Source of the DNA: CBDDHT01 sp965227905 | GTDB taxonomy: Bacteria; Pseudomonadota; Alphaproteobacteria; Rhizobiales; Methyloligellaceae | Direction: 5' to 3' | Assembly (NCBI GenBank): GCA_965227905.1 | Contig: OZ245780.1 | Coordinates: 1,302,001-1,366,000 of the forward strand | DNA: 64,000 nt | Part shown: positions 8,244 to 15,994 of the stretch, in pieces | Layout of the letters: every line of letters starts with the position of its first letter | Numbering within the stretch: the stretch's first letter is position 1 | Notes under the pieces: generated by a model | What the model saw: the letters and a program-made list of their open reading frames with translations, nothing else | Databases searched by the model: none | Told to the model about the DNA's origin: nothing | Translations under genes and position numbers: made by a program

Positions 8244-8837
8244 ATGTTTCAACACGGTCATCGTTGGCTCCGATTGAACTCGACACTCTACGGGTTGTGC
8301 CTCGTAGCCTTGGTGATCGGCATCATCGCATTGTTCAGCAGCCGGCGGTCTCTGGGGCCGGATCCTTCGCTCCCCGGCGATTGCAAGCCTGCTGTCTTAA
8401 AGTCGGTCACGAGCGGGGATGAGATCGATATTCTCCACAACACTGGTGAAGCAACAGCGTGGGTGCGATCTTCGGTGCGGTTGCGCGGCATTGTCGCGCC
8501 TCGACATGCGCCACTTGCCGGCTGCAAGGCCGAGAGGGATATGGCATTGGAAGCTACGAGTTACCTGAAATCCCATCTACCCGGTGCTCATCTCACATCC
8601 TCGCTCCTTCGTATCTGCAAACCAGAGGCCGTCGGGGATGGTGGTCATCAAGTTGCCGATATCTATCTCAAGCACAAAGGCCAATGGCGGAGCGCTGCGG
8701 TCGATATGTTTGAAGCCGGGTATGCCTATCCGGCTGATGAAAGTTCAAAGGCCTCCTGGTGCAATTGCCTTGAGGTCGGCGTTTGTCCTCCCGCGCTGAG
8801 GTGGCGTTTCAAGAAAAGCCAGCGCTGGTTTGATTGA
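8244..8837 (+). CDS. membrane-anchored SNase-fold protein lacking catalytic residues
   Basis: About 197 residues with one N-terminal membrane helix (LYGLCLVALVIGIIALF), then an OB-fold region like staphylococcal nuclease. SSVRLRGIVAPRHAPLAGCKAERDMALEA aligns with the family pattern VRL-x-GI-D-T/A-PE...C-x-AE-x-x-A. The catalytic Asp and Glu of the GIDxPE segment are Val and Arg here, and the later Arg of the YGR segment is His. This argues for loss of nuclease activity. The C-terminal domain is Cys/Trp-rich (SWCNCLEVGVCPPALRW). The start is uncertain: ATG 8244 has a distant AGG, and ATG 8220 has none. Confidence 0.65.
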   Translation: MFQHGHRWLRLNSTLYGLCLVALVIGIIALFSSRRSLGPDPSLPGDCKPAVLKSVTSGDEIDILHNTGEATAWVRSSVRLRGIVAPRHAPLAGCKAERDMALEATSYLKSHLPGAHLTSSLLRICKPEAVGDGGHQVADIYLKHKGQWRSAAVDMFEAGYAYPADESSKASWCNCLEVGVCPPALRWRFKKSQRWFD

Positions 8838-8954
8838 CCGCGATCACTCCTGTAAACGCAAACATCGCAAGAAGCTCCACAACCCAACTCTTTCGATCGG
8901 CAGCGGCAGGTTTCGTTGCTTATCTCAATCCAAAACATTCGATGACGAGGTCTT

Positions 8955-9956
8955 ATGCAACAGCGGAAACTCGGCAATACAGGAACGACCGTTTCGGCCA
9001 TTGGGATTGGCGCCATGTCCTTTTCCGATTTTTATGGTCCGACGGATGAGGACAAGTCTCACGCGATCCTGTCGAAAGCCCTGGATCTGGGGATCGATCA
9101 TATCGATACCGCAAATGTCTATGGCAGTGGCGTTTCGGAAGAGCGGATCGGGTCGTTTCTCGCCAAGCAGGGCGCGCAACGACAGAACATGTTCAAGATT
9201 GCCACCAAAGCCGCGATCAAGCGCGATGCGGATGGCAATCGGCTGTTCGACAACAGCTCCGAATATCTCAATTCTGAGTTGGACAAATCCCTGCAACGTC
9301 TCGGTGTCGATCAGGTGGAATTGTTCTACATCCACAGGTTCGATCCCAATCGCTCAATCGAAGAAGTGGCGGAAACACTAAGCGATATCGTCAAGTCGGG
9401 AAAAGCGCGTCAGTTCGGATTGTCTGAGGTCGCACCGACCACACTGGCGCTGGCGGCGGAAATCCATCCCGTCGGGGCGGTGCAGTCGGAATACTCATTG
9501 TCGACCCGTTCTCCGGAAATGGGATTGCTCCAGACCACTGCGAGAACTGCAACGTCTCTGGTGGCTTTCAGTCCCGTTGGTCGCAGCCTACTGACGGACA
9601 AACCGCATTCTTACGAGAAGAGTCAGACAATCGGCTTTCTCAAGGGCAATCCGCGATTTCAGGAACGGAATCTCAAACGCAATATTGCCGCGACAGAGGG
9701 ATTTCGAGCGCTCGCGGGCGAGATGGGTGTGAAAGCATCGTCATTGGCGACTGCCTGGCTCCTGCACCAGGGCGATCACGTTCTCCCCATCCCTGGAACA
9801 CGTTCGACGGACCATCTCACGGAGCTTGCCGCGGGCGCCGAGATCACGCTCACGGAATCCGATCTGCGAGCAATCGATCGCCAATTGCCCATTGGTTGGG
9901 CGCATGGCGACCGGTACTCCGTGGCCCAATGGGTCGGGCCGGAGAAATATTGTTGA
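8955..9956 (+). CDS. aldo/keto reductase
   Basis: A 333-residue NADPH-dependent oxidoreductase of the (beta/alpha)8 AKR superfamily, close to the AKR11/YhdN-like group. The catalytic tetrad is visible: Asp51 (HIDTANVYG), Tyr56, Lys85 (IATKAAI) and His127 (YIHRFDP). IPGTRSTDHLTEL near the C-terminus is the cofactor-phosphate loop. It has no signal peptide and acts in the cytoplasm. It converts aldehydes or ketones to alcohols; the physiological substrate cannot be predicted. It stands alone on the plus strand and converges with the ACT protein gene 27 nt downstream. Confidence 0.92.
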   Translation: MQQRKLGNTGTTVSAIGIGAMSFSDFYGPTDEDKSHAILSKALDLGIDHIDTANVYGSGVSEERIGSFLAKQGAQRQNMFKIATKAAIKRDADGNRLFDNSSEYLNSELDKSLQRLGVDQVELFYIHRFDPNRSIEEVAETLSDIVKSGKARQFGLSEVAPTTLALAAEIHPVGAVQSEYSLSTRSPEMGLLQTTARTATSLVAFSPVGRSLLTDKPHSYEKSQTIGFLKGNPRFQERNLKRNIAATEGFRALAGEMGVKASSLATAWLLHQGDHVLPIPGTRSTDHLTELAAGAEITLTESDLRAIDRQLPIGWAHGDRYSVAQWVGPEKYC

Positions 9957-9982
9957 CGAACTGCCCGTGGATCGAGAACGGC

Positions 9983-10282
9983 CTAGCTGGAATGTTCGAC
10001 CAGCGCGATGACCGATTTCACGCCCACGATCGCACCCAGAGACTTCTCGATCACGTGCGCTTGCTGTGGCGTCAGGTCACTCACGCGCAGATCGGCTTCG
10101 AGCGTATTGCCTGCACCATTCTCGGTGCTGGCATGGACGCGCTCAAGGCTCAACCCGAGTTTGGCAAAGGGTTGAACAAGGCGCGCCATCAAGCCGGGAT
10201 GCGTGTCGCCGGTTACGAAATAGAAGGCTTTGACGGTGTCGGTGGCCGGCTGTGATACGCGGGCCGAAGATTGCTGAGACAT
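9983..10282 (-). CDS. stand-alone ACT domain protein
   Basis: A 99-residue protein made of one ACT-like regulatory domain: FYFVTGDTHPGLMARLVQPFAKLGLSLERVHAST, then ADLRVSDLTPQQAHVIEKSLGAIVGVKSVIAL. This arrangement resembles the small subunit of acetohydroxyacid synthase (IlvM/IlvH type) more than other ACT proteins. No acetolactate synthase large subunit is nearby, so a ligand-sensing role for an amino acid is only inferred. The ATG at 10282 has a strong GAAGGAG eight nt upstream, which decides against the longer reading from 10375. Confidence 0.7.
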   Translation of the reverse strand: MSQQSSARVSQPATDTVKAFYFVTGDTHPGLMARLVQPFAKLGLSLERVHASTENGAGNTLEADLRVSDLTPQQAHVIEKSLGAIVGVKSVIALVEHSS

Positions 10283-10485
10283 GTGATTGTCTCCTTCACG
10301 ATTGGATTGTAAGCGAATAGGAACAGTGATTCCCGGCACCCTCAGGCGGCCGGGTCTGTAATTCGCGTAATGCATCCAATGTGAAGCGATGTCGTCATGG
10401 GCCGCATCATACCCGCGAAGGATTAAGAAACAAGTCTACAGATCGTCCGACTTACACCTCCGTTGGTATTATGCCACGGCTGGCA

Positions 10486-11289
10486 TTAAGCCAGAGGCGC
10501 CTCGGCAATGACGAGGCATTCAGCCCAGGTGAGCCAGAGCCCATCATCGCGCGTTTCAGGCTTGAGAAAGGCTTTGGCGGCCGGTGGTGGATTGTTCGCC
10601 ATATCGCGCAGTTGCTCGACAGAGTCCGGTCCTGCATTGAGGCGCTGGACCCAGGGATCGAACGCCATGGGTTTGAGCATGATCTCATAATGGCGGATTT
10701 TGAAACCGGCCTGATCCAAGCGGCCAAGCCATTCGCTAAGCGGCAGAGCGCGTGCATGACTGGGATCGCGGATCTTCTCGAATTCGTTGTAGAAGGCATC
10801 GGCTTCGGCCAATTCGGTTTCGGAGAAGCCCGATGTCGTGTGTTTGTCCGGTGCCACATTGTCGACCAGCGCAAAGATCCCGCCGGGCTTGAGAACGCGG
10901 GCCGACTCGGAAATGAAGCCTTCGATGTTGGGAAAGTGATGCGGCGCGATGCGGCTTGTGACGCAGTCGAAGCAATTATCTTCGAAAGGAAGGGCTTCGG
11001 CGTCGGCTTCTTTGAATGAAACATTCTCGATGCCGCGTTCCTTGGCCAGATCTGCCGAGACCTCCAGCATCTTTGGCGTCAGGTCGCTTGCAACGACATG
11101 GCCTGACCTTGCGGCAAATGCGAGCGCGGTATGGCCGGCGCCCGTTGCCACATCGAGAACCTGCCAATCGTCTTTGGGATCGGCGAGCTCCACAATCCGA
11201 TCAAGACTGCGTCCCTTTGCGTGAACCGGGCTCACCGCATAGTCTTCGGCGCTCCTGGAGAACTGCGATTGCACGAGTGTTTTTGACAT
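10486..11289 (-). CDS. class I SAM-dependent methyltransferase (UbiE-like)
   Basis: A 267-residue methyltransferase. Motif I is VLDVATGAGHTALAFAAR, followed by VVASDLTPKML, FKEADAEALPFEDNCFDCVTSR and ARVLKPGGIFALVDNVAP. This order is typical of UbiE/Coq5- and YcgJ-like enzymes that methylate small molecules. The C-terminal third (LPLSEWLGRLDQAGFKIRHYEIM) forms a substrate lid. It is cytoplasmic and monocistronic. The substrate is unknown; a menaquinone or ubiquinone role is unlikely without partner genes. Confidence 0.85.
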   Translation of the reverse strand: MSKTLVQSQFSRSAEDYAVSPVHAKGRSLDRIVELADPKDDWQVLDVATGAGHTALAFAARSGHVVASDLTPKMLEVSADLAKERGIENVSFKEADAEALPFEDNCFDCVTSRIAPHHFPNIEGFISESARVLKPGGIFALVDNVAPDKHTTSGFSETELAEADAFYNEFEKIRDPSHARALPLSEWLGRLDQAGFKIRHYEIMLKPMAFDPWVQRLNAGPDSVEQLRDMANNPPPAAKAFLKPETRDDGLWLTWAECLVIAEAPLA

Positions 11290-11358
11290 TGCGCGGTTCT
11301 AGCCCATGGGCATGGCTTGTGTCGATATGGACGAAGTCGGACAGTCTGAAATCTGTGC

Positions 11359-11435
11359 GCCCCGGACTTGATCCGGGGCCTAGGGCGGCAACCGAGGCTC
11401 TTGGTTGTTCGCCCTGGGCGCCGGATCAAGTCCGG
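11359..11435. repeat. inverted pair of REP-like palindromes
   Basis: A perfect palindrome at about 11359-11379 (CCCCGGACTTGATCCGGGG) faces a second unit at 11421-11435 (CCGGATCAAGTCCGG). The flanks GGGCCTAGGGCG-type and CGCCCTGGGC also pair, giving a long cruciform. It shares its core with the pair at 5107-5185 and occupies the gap between the divergent methyltransferase and acetyltransferase genes. Confidence 0.8.
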
Positions 11436-11481
11436 TACGTTATGATCGGTGATCGCGCGACAGGGTTGGGAGATGCTTGAG

Positions 11482-11967
11482 ATGCTGAGGCCAACGAGCG
11501 ATGAAGACGTGCAGCTCTTCAAGCGGCTGTGCGAAGGCGACCGGCTTGAAGATCAGACATGCCGCCCGGTCAAAGATGGCAAGGTGATACGCGGTGAGGA
11601 CTACCGCGAAAGCTGGACCTATTGTCATGCTGATGCAGTAGAGCCGGCAGGGTGGGTGATCGTGTTCGACTTCAATCCACGCAATCGATCAGCCGAATTC
11701 GGTTATGGTCTTGCACCTGAACACCGCGGACAAGGCATTGGCCACGAGATGTTGACGGTATTCTTTACCCGGACATTTACAGATACCGACCTCAACAAGC
11801 TCTATTGCTCGACTGCCGCTTTCAACACGCCGTCTGTGCGCCTGCTGAACGGTCTTGGTTTATCGCGCGATGGCGTTTTGCGCGAACATCATGAGCGTGA
11901 CGGGGAACTGCACGACACCCTCATCTACAGCCTCCTGCGCGCGGAATTCTTGCCAGGCAATACTTGA
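11482..11967 (+). CDS. GNAT family N-acetyltransferase
   Basis: A 161-residue acetyltransferase of the RimJ/RimL-type GNAT group. Motif A for acetyl-CoA is seen in AEFGYGLAPEHRGQGIGHEMLTVFF, with the (Q/R)-x-x-G-x-G/A loop RGQGIG. LYCSTAAFNTPSVRLLNGLGLSRDGVLREH is the characteristic motif B region of this subgroup. I chose ATG 11482 because GGGAG lies 9 nt upstream; ATG 11473 has the same sequence too close. The acceptor may be a protein N-terminus or a small amine. The gene ends 52 nt before fmt and may be co-transcribed with it. Confidence 0.85.
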   Translation: MLRPTSDEDVQLFKRLCEGDRLEDQTCRPVKDGKVIRGEDYRESWTYCHADAVEPAGWVIVFDFNPRNRSAEFGYGLAPEHRGQGIGHEMLTVFFTRTFTDTDLNKLYCSTAAFNTPSVRLLNGLGLSRDGVLREHHERDGELHDTLIYSLLRAEFLPGNT

Positions 11968-12019
11968 CCGCGGGCGGTGCGCCGCGCGATATCGCGCACC
12001 CAGCCAAGGAGATTTATTC

Positions 12020-12946
12020 GTGCGCATCGTTTTCATGGGGACACCGGATTTCGCAGTGCCGACGCTCTCGGAACTTGTCGGTGCTGGACATGACATTGCC
12101 GCCGTCTACACCCAGCCGCCGCGTGCTGCCGGGCGCGGGCAGAAGTCACGACCGGGACCCGTACAGAAATTTGCCGAAGATGCCGGTTTGCCGGTTCTGA
12201 CGCCGGTGAGCCTGCGGGATGCCGAGTCTCAGGCAGCCTTCGCCGCGCATGCCGCAGAAGTCGCCGTCGTCGTCGCTTACGGGCTGATCCTGCCGACCGA
12301 GATTCTTACAGCCCCTGCCCATGGCTGTCTCAACCTTCATGGATCGATACTGCCGCGGTGGCGCGGTGCAGCGCCTATCCAGCGTGCGGTTATGGCGGGC
12401 GATTCCGAATCCGGCATTGCCGTTATGCGAATGGAAGAGGGGTTGGATACGGGACCTGTCTGCCTGGTGGAACGCATTGCGATCGATCAAGACATGACCG
12501 CAGGCCTGTTGCATGACCGGTTGGCTGTGCTCGGTGCCGATCTGATGGTCCGGGCACTGGCTGCGCTTGACCGCGGCAGTCTGGACTGTGCGCCGCAGTC
12601 TGACGATGGCGTTCTCTATGCCGAGAAGATCGACAAGTCCGAGGCGCGGATCGATTGGTCGCGTCCTGCGAATGAGGTGCACAACCTTATTCGCGGCCTG
12701 TCTCCGTTTCCCGGCGCCTGGTTCGAGCATGACGCGAATGGCAGGGCAGAGCGGATCAAGGTTCTTCGTTCTCAGCAGGCCAGCGGTGAGGGCGATGCCG
12801 GAACGTTGTTGGACGACAAACTGACCATCGCCTGTGGAGCCGGTGCCGTGCGCCTCGTACAGGTTCAGAGGGCAGGTAAGTCACCGATGATGGCCGAGGA
12901 TTTCCTGCGCGGTTTCGATCTGCCATCGGGCACGCGGCTCGATTAA
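12020..12946 (+). CDS. fmt: methionyl-tRNA formyltransferase
   Basis: Fmt transfers a formyl group from 10-formyl-tetrahydrofolate to Met-tRNAfMet for translation initiation. The 308-residue chain has RIVFMGTPDFAVPTL at the N-terminus, the catalytic segment LNLHGSILPRWRGAAPIQRA (the family SLLPxxRGxAPI motif) with HG and Asn in place, and the C-terminal tRNA-binding OB domain. Translation starts at GTG 12020, with AAGGAG 8 nt upstream; longer readings run into the acetyltransferase gene. The usual partner def is absent here. truA follows after one inserted secreted-protein gene. Confidence 0.96.
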   Translation: MRIVFMGTPDFAVPTLSELVGAGHDIAAVYTQPPRAAGRGQKSRPGPVQKFAEDAGLPVLTPVSLRDAESQAAFAAHAAEVAVVVAYGLILPTEILTAPAHGCLNLHGSILPRWRGAAPIQRAVMAGDSESGIAVMRMEEGLDTGPVCLVERIAIDQDMTAGLLHDRLAVLGADLMVRALAALDRGSLDCAPQSDDGVLYAEKIDKSEARIDWSRPANEVHNLIRGLSPFPGAWFEHDANGRAERIKVLRSQQASGEGDAGTLLDDKLTIACGAGAVRLVQVQRAGKSPMMAEDFLRGFDLPSGTRLD

Positions 12947-13035
12947 CCATAGGAATGATGCTCGCAAAGACAGGACTGCCGGCCGCAGGCTAAGGTGATC
13001 CAACGAGGAGGCGCGCTAAGCGACGGAGCGCTCTC

Positions 13036-13800
13036 GTGACAGGTTTGCATAGTGTTGTTGCTGCCGGGCTGGCGTTCGGCAGTCTGTTTGTTTTTCCGGC
13101 GGTCGGGTCGGCACAGAAATTCATCTCGGTGAAAACCTGCGACACGCATGGCGCAGGCATGAAGAGTCGCGGATGCCTCTATGGGCAACGCGGAAGTGTG
13201 CGCCGTAAGGCAGATCGCGTTTCCAAGGCGCATCGTGCGCTCAAGACGAACATCAAGCGCCATCCCCAAGGTTTGCAAACCATCGCCTATGGTCGCCACC
13301 GCCGGTATGGTCCAAGGCCAAAAATTCATCGCTACAAGAAACGGCACCTCAAGAATTTCAAAGCTTTTGCATTCCCGGAGCAGCATCTTTTTCCGCCCTA
13401 CTATGAGTCGAAACGGCCGGCACCGAGACAGAATCTGGCGGCGAGTCACATCAAAGCCGGTCTGACGGTTCGTCAGGGTTCACCATGGCGCGGATCCATC
13501 AAGGCCGGCCTCACGGTCGAGCAGGGATCGCCCAAGCGGAGCGTCTTCAAGGGCGGACGAACCATCGAACGCGGATCCGTCTGGGCAGGTCATATCAGGG
13601 GTGGCAAGACGGTCCAGCAAGGGAGCCCCTGGGCCAATACACGCCGCAACTGGCGATTCTCTGGCTATGAAGCACCGGTTCGCCCAAAGGGACTAAAATA
13701 CTACCATGCCAGACATCCTCGCAGTGCACTTGTCCGACAGCGCAGGATGGCGAAGCATCCCCGCGTCAAAGGCGCCAAATATCGGCAATATCGTTATTGA
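13036..13800 (+). CDS. secreted basic protein with four 16-residue repeats
   Basis: A 254-residue exported protein of unrecognised family, very rich in Arg, Lys, His and Tyr. The signal peptide ends near residue 26 (VVAAGLAFGSLFVFPAVGSAQ). A short cysteine pair (TCDTHGAGMKSRGC) follows. Residues 139-202 are four exact-period repeats of 16 residues (IKAGLTVRQGSPWRGS, IKAGLTVEQGSPKRSV, FKGGRTIERGSVWAGH, IRGGKTVQQGSPWANT). The positive charge suggests binding to peptidoglycan, polysaccharide or nucleic acid at the envelope. It starts at GTG with GGAG upstream and sits between fmt and truA, which are usually adjacent. Confidence 0.75.
   Translation: MTGLHSVVAAGLAFGSLFVFPAVGSAQKFISVKTCDTHGAGMKSRGCLYGQRGSVRRKADRVSKAHRALKTNIKRHPQGLQTIAYGRHRRYGPRPKIHRYKKRHLKNFKAFAFPEQHLFPPYYESKRPAPRQNLAASHIKAGLTVRQGSPWRGSIKAGLTVEQGSPKRSVFKGGRTIERGSVWAGHIRGGKTVQQGSPWANTRRNWRFSGYEAPVRPKGLKYYHARHPRSALVRQRRMAKHPRVKGAKYRQYRY
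13450..13641 (+). repeat. four in-frame 48-nt tandem repeats
   Basis: Four 48-nt units encode the consensus (I/F)(K/R)xGxT(V/I)xxGSxW within the secreted basic protein. Units differ at many codons but keep the exact 16-codon period, which points to selection on protein structure rather than a recent slippage event. Confidence 0.8.
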
Positions 13801-13870
13801 GCGGTGAACGGAACTTTTTTGCGGATATCGGTCTTGAACGTTGCCTCTCGAAAGGGCATCTCCCTGAGCC

Positions 13871-14608
13871 ATGCCCCGCTATATGCTCACCATCGAATAT
13901 GAAGGCACGCCCTATGTGGGCTGGCAGATTCAGGACAATGGCCCATCCGTCCAAGGACGGCTCAGGGAGGCCCTGCACGCCTTTTGCGGGCAAGACCTGA
14001 CGCCGAACGGGGCAGGGCGAACAGATGCAGGTGTGCATGCCCTGGGTCAGGTTGCCCACATCGATCTTGAGAAAGAGTGGCCGGCAGATACGGTGCGCGA
14101 CGCCGTGAACAGCCATCTCCGGCCTGATCCGATTGCAGTTCTAGAGTGCGTCAAGGTCGATGAAGAGTTTGACGCCCGCTTCAGTGCCCGGCAGCGACAT
14201 TATCGATATCGAATTGTCTGCCGCCGTGCACCGCTCGCCCTGGACAGTAAACGAGCATGGCGGATTTCGCGGCATCTCGATCCGGACGCAATGCAGTCCG
14301 GTGCAGACCGGCTGATCGGCAAGCACGATTTTACGACTTTTCGTTCGGTGCATTGTCAGGCCAAGTCACCAGTGAAGACACTTGACAGTCTCACCGTGAA
14401 TTACGGCGCCGGCGGCATTCAGGTGAATGCAAGCGCCCGTTCCTTTATGCACAATCAGGTCCGTTCCATTGTAGGTGCGCTGAAACTGGTCGGTGAGGGC
14501 AAGTGGACGCCAGATGATGTTACGCGGGCGTTGGCGGCCTGTGACCGGTCGGCCTGTGCACCGGTTGCCCCGGCCCACGGTCTCTATCTGGCACGTGTCG
14601 ATTATTGA
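13871..14608 (+). CDS. truA: tRNA pseudouridine(38-40) synthase
   Basis: TruA isomerises uridines 38-40 in the anticodon arm of many tRNAs. The 245-residue chain contains the catalytic motif NGAGRTDAGVHALGQVAH with nucleophilic Asp52, and RHYRYRI plus FMHNQVRSIVGALKLVGEGKW, all diagnostic of the family. It is cytoplasmic. It lies 70 nt after the secreted repeat protein gene and is probably expressed from the same strand cluster as fmt. A terminator-like hairpin begins 45 nt after the stop codon. Confidence 0.96.
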   Translation: MPRYMLTIEYEGTPYVGWQIQDNGPSVQGRLREALHAFCGQDLTPNGAGRTDAGVHALGQVAHIDLEKEWPADTVRDAVNSHLRPDPIAVLECVKVDEEFDARFSARQRHYRYRIVCRRAPLALDSKRAWRISRHLDPDAMQSGADRLIGKHDFTTFRSVHCQAKSPVKTLDSLTVNYGAGGIQVNASARSFMHNQVRSIVGALKLVGEGKWTPDDVTRALAACDRSACAPVAPAHGLYLARVDY

Positions 14609-14653
14609 TCAGTGAAAAATCCGTTTAATTTGAATGAGTTAGAGGTCGTGCTT

Positions 14654-14687
14654 CTGCGGTGTGACGATGGTCACACGCAGTTTCTGT
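14654..14687 (+). terminator. terminator-like hairpin after truA (core also matches a CRP-type site)
   Basis: CTGCG-g-TGTGAC pairs with GTCACA-CGCAG around a GATG tetraloop (11 bp with one bulged G), and TTTCTGT follows. This fits the end of the truA transcript. The core also reads TGTGA-N6-TCACA (14660-14675), the CRP consensus, so a regulatory role for the RNA candidate just downstream cannot be excluded. Confidence 0.6.
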
Positions 14688-14708
14688 ACTGCGCCCTATC
14701 TATGGTTC

Positions 14709-14845
14709 AAGACACGGCGACAATGAAATCGCCGCAGTGGAGATGCGGAAACGCCCACTGAATTGAATTAGGGCCGGGCTCATCCCCTCCGTTCCAAGCA
14801 ACGGCCCAACGAGCCGGGCGCTTGAGGAGCGCGCCCGGCTCATTG
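14709..14845 (+). ncRNA. candidate structured small RNA with anti-Shine-Dalgarno loop
   Basis: The gap between convergent genes contains four consecutive stems: CGGCGA/TCGCCG (14715-14734); CAGTGG/CCACTG enclosing GCG-GAAA-CGC with a GNRA-type tetraloop (14735-14760); GGGCCG/CGGCCC (14771-14807), whose 25-nt loop holds TCCCCTCC complementary to ribosome-binding sites; and an 11-bp terminal stem (14811-14841) followed by ATTGATTCTT. The GAAA loop favours the plus strand. The plan recalls alphaproteobacterial trans-acting RNAs with CCUCC-type loops. It may be an independent RNA or the truA 3' end. The 5' end is a guess. Confidence 0.45.
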
Positions 14846-15727
14846 ATTCTTCGGATCACCATCGCGCAGGAAGTCGAAGATGCGCGTTATATCCGTACCG
14901 GGCGGATAGGCCGCAGAGCACCGCTTCCAGATATCGGCAACTTGCGAGCCAATCTCTGTCGGCGTCTCAGCAGCTGCAACATTGTCATGATACAGCGATA
15001 CGTCCTTGCTAAGCAGAGCTGCGGTGAATCCGGCATCATAGGTCCCGGTGATGATCCGTTGCGGAAACTTGTCGCGGCTGGCTGTGTTCTGGCCGGTCGA
15101 AACATTGACCACATCCATTATGGTTTGCATGTCCAGTCCGTGCTTGAGTCCAAAGATGGCAGCCTCGGATGTCGCCGCAAGTGCCGTCGCAGACAGGAAA
15201 TTATTCAAGAGTTTTAATGCCTGGCCCTGGCCGGCTTGATCACCGACATGAAACGGATTGCCGCAGAAGGCGTCAACGACCGGGCGATGGCGGTCGAGTT
15301 CCGACTTCGGACCGGCCCAGATGAGGGTGATGGTGCCGGCAATAGCGCCTGCCCTTCCGCCGGAGACTGGCGCGTCGATATAGCCGATCCCTGCGGCTTT
15401 CAGCGTGTCAAAGGTGCGGCGGGACGCGTCCGGTCCGATCGTCGACAGATCGATCACCAGCGACAGGCGCCGCTCTTCGAGAGCCGCGATTTCGGCTGCA
15501 ACCGCCTCAACGATAGGTCCGTCGGGCAGCGACAGGAAAACCGTATCGGTTTCAGCGCAAACCTGAGCCAGCGAGGCCGCGGGGCGCGCACCGTCCGGTG
15601 ATCGCTCCTCGCTTCCCGCTTTGTCGAAGCACAGCAGGTCGAATCCGCCCTTGGCGATATTGGCGGCCATCGGTGCGCCCATCTGGCCAAGGCCGACAAA
15701 TCCGAGATTGGGAAGCGCGTCAGTCAT
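14840..15727 (-). CDS. NAD(P)-dependent beta-hydroxyacid dehydrogenase (3-hydroxyisobutyrate dehydrogenase family)
   Basis: A 295-residue cytoplasmic oxidoreductase. LGFVGLGQMGAPMAANIAKGG is the dinucleotide fold, IDLSTIGPDASR and IDAPVSGGRAGAIAGTITLIWAG form the substrate-binding region, and GQGQALKLLNNFLSATAL contains the catalytic lysine of the family. Members oxidise 3-hydroxyisobutyrate, tartronate semialdehyde (reductively) or similar acids; the sequence alone does not settle which. The start at ATG 15727 has AGGA upstream and fits the fold; the frame stays open to 15769. Its stop codon overlaps the last hairpin of the RNA candidate. Confidence 0.88.
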   Translation of the reverse strand: MTDALPNLGFVGLGQMGAPMAANIAKGGFDLLCFDKAGSEERSPDGARPAASLAQVCAETDTVFLSLPDGPIVEAVAAEIAALEERRLSLVIDLSTIGPDASRRTFDTLKAAGIGYIDAPVSGGRAGAIAGTITLIWAGPKSELDRHRPVVDAFCGNPFHVGDQAGQGQALKLLNNFLSATALAATSEAAIFGLKHGLDMQTIMDVVNVSTGQNTASRDKFPQRIITGTYDAGFTAALLSKDVSLYHDNVAAAETPTEIGSQVADIWKRCSAAYPPGTDITRIFDFLRDGDPKNQ

Positions 15728-15994
15728 GGGAATCCTCACACTAAAAATGTTGTTTGCCTGTGTGTTCACAGGTTTCGTTGCCGCGCGAAAGCTGAAGGTC
15801 GTTTCGCTGATGGTGTGTCTGAAAGGCTTGGTTTCATGATCAGGTATCGTGACCGGCGGTCATTTGTAAAGGCACCTGCAGGAGGGCTGCTCAGTGTGCG
15901 GTTCTTCTGGTCACGCAGGTTTTATTCGCTCAACTACCGGCTGCCGCTTAGTCTCCGAAAATCGTGACATCCGCCAGACTGTTAGGGCCCTCGT

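Noticed and set aside
14660..14675. TGTGA-N6-TCACA as a certain CRP operator
   Set aside because: The site forms the core of an 11-bp hairpin followed by TTTCTGT just after truA, which is equally well explained as a terminator; kept only as an alternative.
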